Source: Taeniopygia guttata (taxonomy: Eukaryota > Chordata > Aves > Passeriformes > Estrildidae). Taken from it: DNA of 64,000 nucleotides. Under the pieces are notes generated by a model, which made no database searches, had not been told where the DNA came from, and saw only the letters and a list, made by a program, of their open reading frames with translations. Position 1 is the first letter of the stretch, and each line of letters starts with the position of its first letter. The DNA is taken from NCBI RefSeq assembly GCF_048771995.1, contig NC_133063.1, forward strand, positions 73,148,014 through 73,212,013. Direction: 5' to 3'. A program made the position numbers and the translations under genes. Positions 62,801 to 64,000 of this stretch are shown here, one piece after another.

Positions 62801-64000
62801 TGATTTTGGAATGTATGTTATTAACTATCTCAGAAATAGAAGAAGCCATTTAAAAATAATACCAATTTCCAAAAAGCTCTGCTTTGCAGACTTTTCTAAT
62901 TAAAAACATTAGAAAGAAGAAAGGTTGTTGTCATTGACTAAATGCAAACATTATGAAAGTGACTTTAAGAACAATACGCATTGTAGTACAGCATGGATTA
63001 GTAAAACCCACCTGAAGAACTCCCATTGCATTTCTCCCTGTCAACACACAGTTTTAGTTTTGTTTTGGCTTAATTGTGCTGGTTTGCTTCAGCTTACTTT
63101 TTATCTTTTCCAAAGCTTATATTTACGGTGGATCATGAACTGTCAGCTAAGTCTCACTGAGATCTCAGCAGGAGCCTGGCTGCAATTAAGCACTGCACAA
63201 GTCATACCACAAAGCCAGGTCATGTTCTCAGTCTGTATTCAGTGCAAGTAACACACAGACACACACCTCAGAAAGAAATGTGGCCTTTGGGATGCACCAC
63301 TTTGGCAAAGCCAATTCTTTAGCCAGGAGAAAGGCAAGTGACACAGCAAAGAGTGAGAAACGGGATCTTTTATTCCTGTATCTATTATCCACAAAGAACT
63401 TGGGAAACTTCTACCATCTTCAGCTTGAAGAGCTTCTTTTTTCTGTTTTGAAAACAGAACAAGTAGATTTAACACTTGTACAGGTAGATATAACACTGAG
63501 GAGTTCTGTGACTAGCATGCCTGAAATTTTAAAGAGGACCATGGAGACACTGACATTGTGAGTAAGTTCTTCCCAAGCAGCAAATACTGTATCAGTCACA
63601 TCTGGAAGTTTTTCTTCCAAGGACCAGAAACAAAATTTTTAGTGAATGAAAGCAATATGAGCACCATGTTTGTATCAATCCTGATCCAACTGGATTCATT
63701 CACAGAGGCTTATGTAACATGTGAAGGAAAGGCAATAGTAAGGATACAGGAGAAATATGTATTTCTTATTCTTTTTGAAGAGCAACTAGTATTTCTTCAC
63801 AGCCTAATTTTTTGTACTAATTATTTGAGGGGTCATGAGAGAGATGAATGCTAAAACAAGGAGGAGGAAAAGAACAGACTTGAGGGGACGAATGGCAGCT
63901 GTGGTGAAGAAATCTACCAGACAGTAATTGCACAAGTCTTTAAATACCCAGAACTTTATCTGAAACCTTCTCTGGTGTAGAAAGGCATGTGACAGAAAGG
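59864..64000. other. AT-rich non-coding DNA to the right edge
   Basis: No supported exon, RNA gene or transposon. Contains the 29-bp duplication at 60189-60248. Several plus-strand frames of about 90-110 codons at 62925-63854 show no family resemblance, no clear splice framing and no coding bias that I can see. Confidence 0.55.
60189..60248. repeat. 29-bp tandem duplication
   Basis: TATATTCCA(C/T)CCA...GTTAAACTATCTAAA occurs twice, starting at 60189 and 60218. The second copy has a 2-base insertion before GTTAAAC. Confidence 0.85.

Noticed and set aside
62925..63854. Several adjacent plus-strand frames of 93-108 residues near the right edge
   Set aside because: Different frames, no family resemblance, no shared splice signals; expected by chance in this composition.

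Overview
This is vertebrate DNA, almost certainly from a bird. It carries many decayed CR1 LINE copies with the typical avian 3' tail, one retroviral solo LTR and a eukaryotic tRNA-His gene. It has almost no coding sequence. The one protein-coding exon I recognise is at the extreme left on the minus strand: ten codons reading MMYSPICLTQ, ended by a GT splice donor. This is the known first coding exon of NFIB (nuclear factor I/B), whose exon 2 would lie left of base 1. The window is therefore roughly 63.6 kb of upstream flank of NFIB. Because human 9p maps to the avian Z, this is probably a Z-chromosome segment. That placement is knowledge plus inference, not something visible here.

Layout. 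Bases 1-2030 hold the start of NFIB intron 1, the coding exon, a leader with three upstream ATGs, homopolymer runs, a CAG run and a CpG island. Bases 2031-7860 are non-coding with simple repeats. Bases 7860-8680 are a second CpG island built largely of a 40-bp minisatellite. Bases 8680-19300 are AT-rich and non-coding, with one long CR1 fragment at 12.1-13.0 kb. Bases 19300-25400 are a cluster of CpG-rich segments. They include a candidate plus-strand spliced non-coding RNA (exons ending 20967 and spanning 21429-21622), a candidate upstream alternative first exon of NFIB on the minus strand (donor at 23485), and a GC-rich 30/16-bp minisatellite at 24.84-25.40 kb.

Bases 25400-64000 are a gene desert. 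It contains CR1 fragments (27.6, 33.4-33.9, 39.4-39.7, 42.8-43.6 and 58.9-59.9 kb), a small isolated CpG-rich islet (44.2-44.6 kb), one intact tRNA-His(GTG) gene (50526-50597, minus), a perfect 13-bp hairpin (54.9 kb) and a 610-bp compound (TTCC)n/(CCCCT)n array (57.75-58.36 kb). A solo LTR with a clean 6-bp target duplication is inserted into an older CR1 (59.29-59.81 kb).

How it fits together: the left 25 kb looks like the promoter domain of a developmental transcription factor, with several CpG islands and possibly divergent or alternative transcripts. The right 39 kb is intergenic sequence that may hold distal enhancers, which cannot be proved from one sequence. I found no operon, CRISPR array, defence system or other new gene system. 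The points most worth checking are the overlapping upstream ORF on NFIB, the alternative first exon, the antisense non-coding RNA, the minisatellite CpG islands and the nested LTR.
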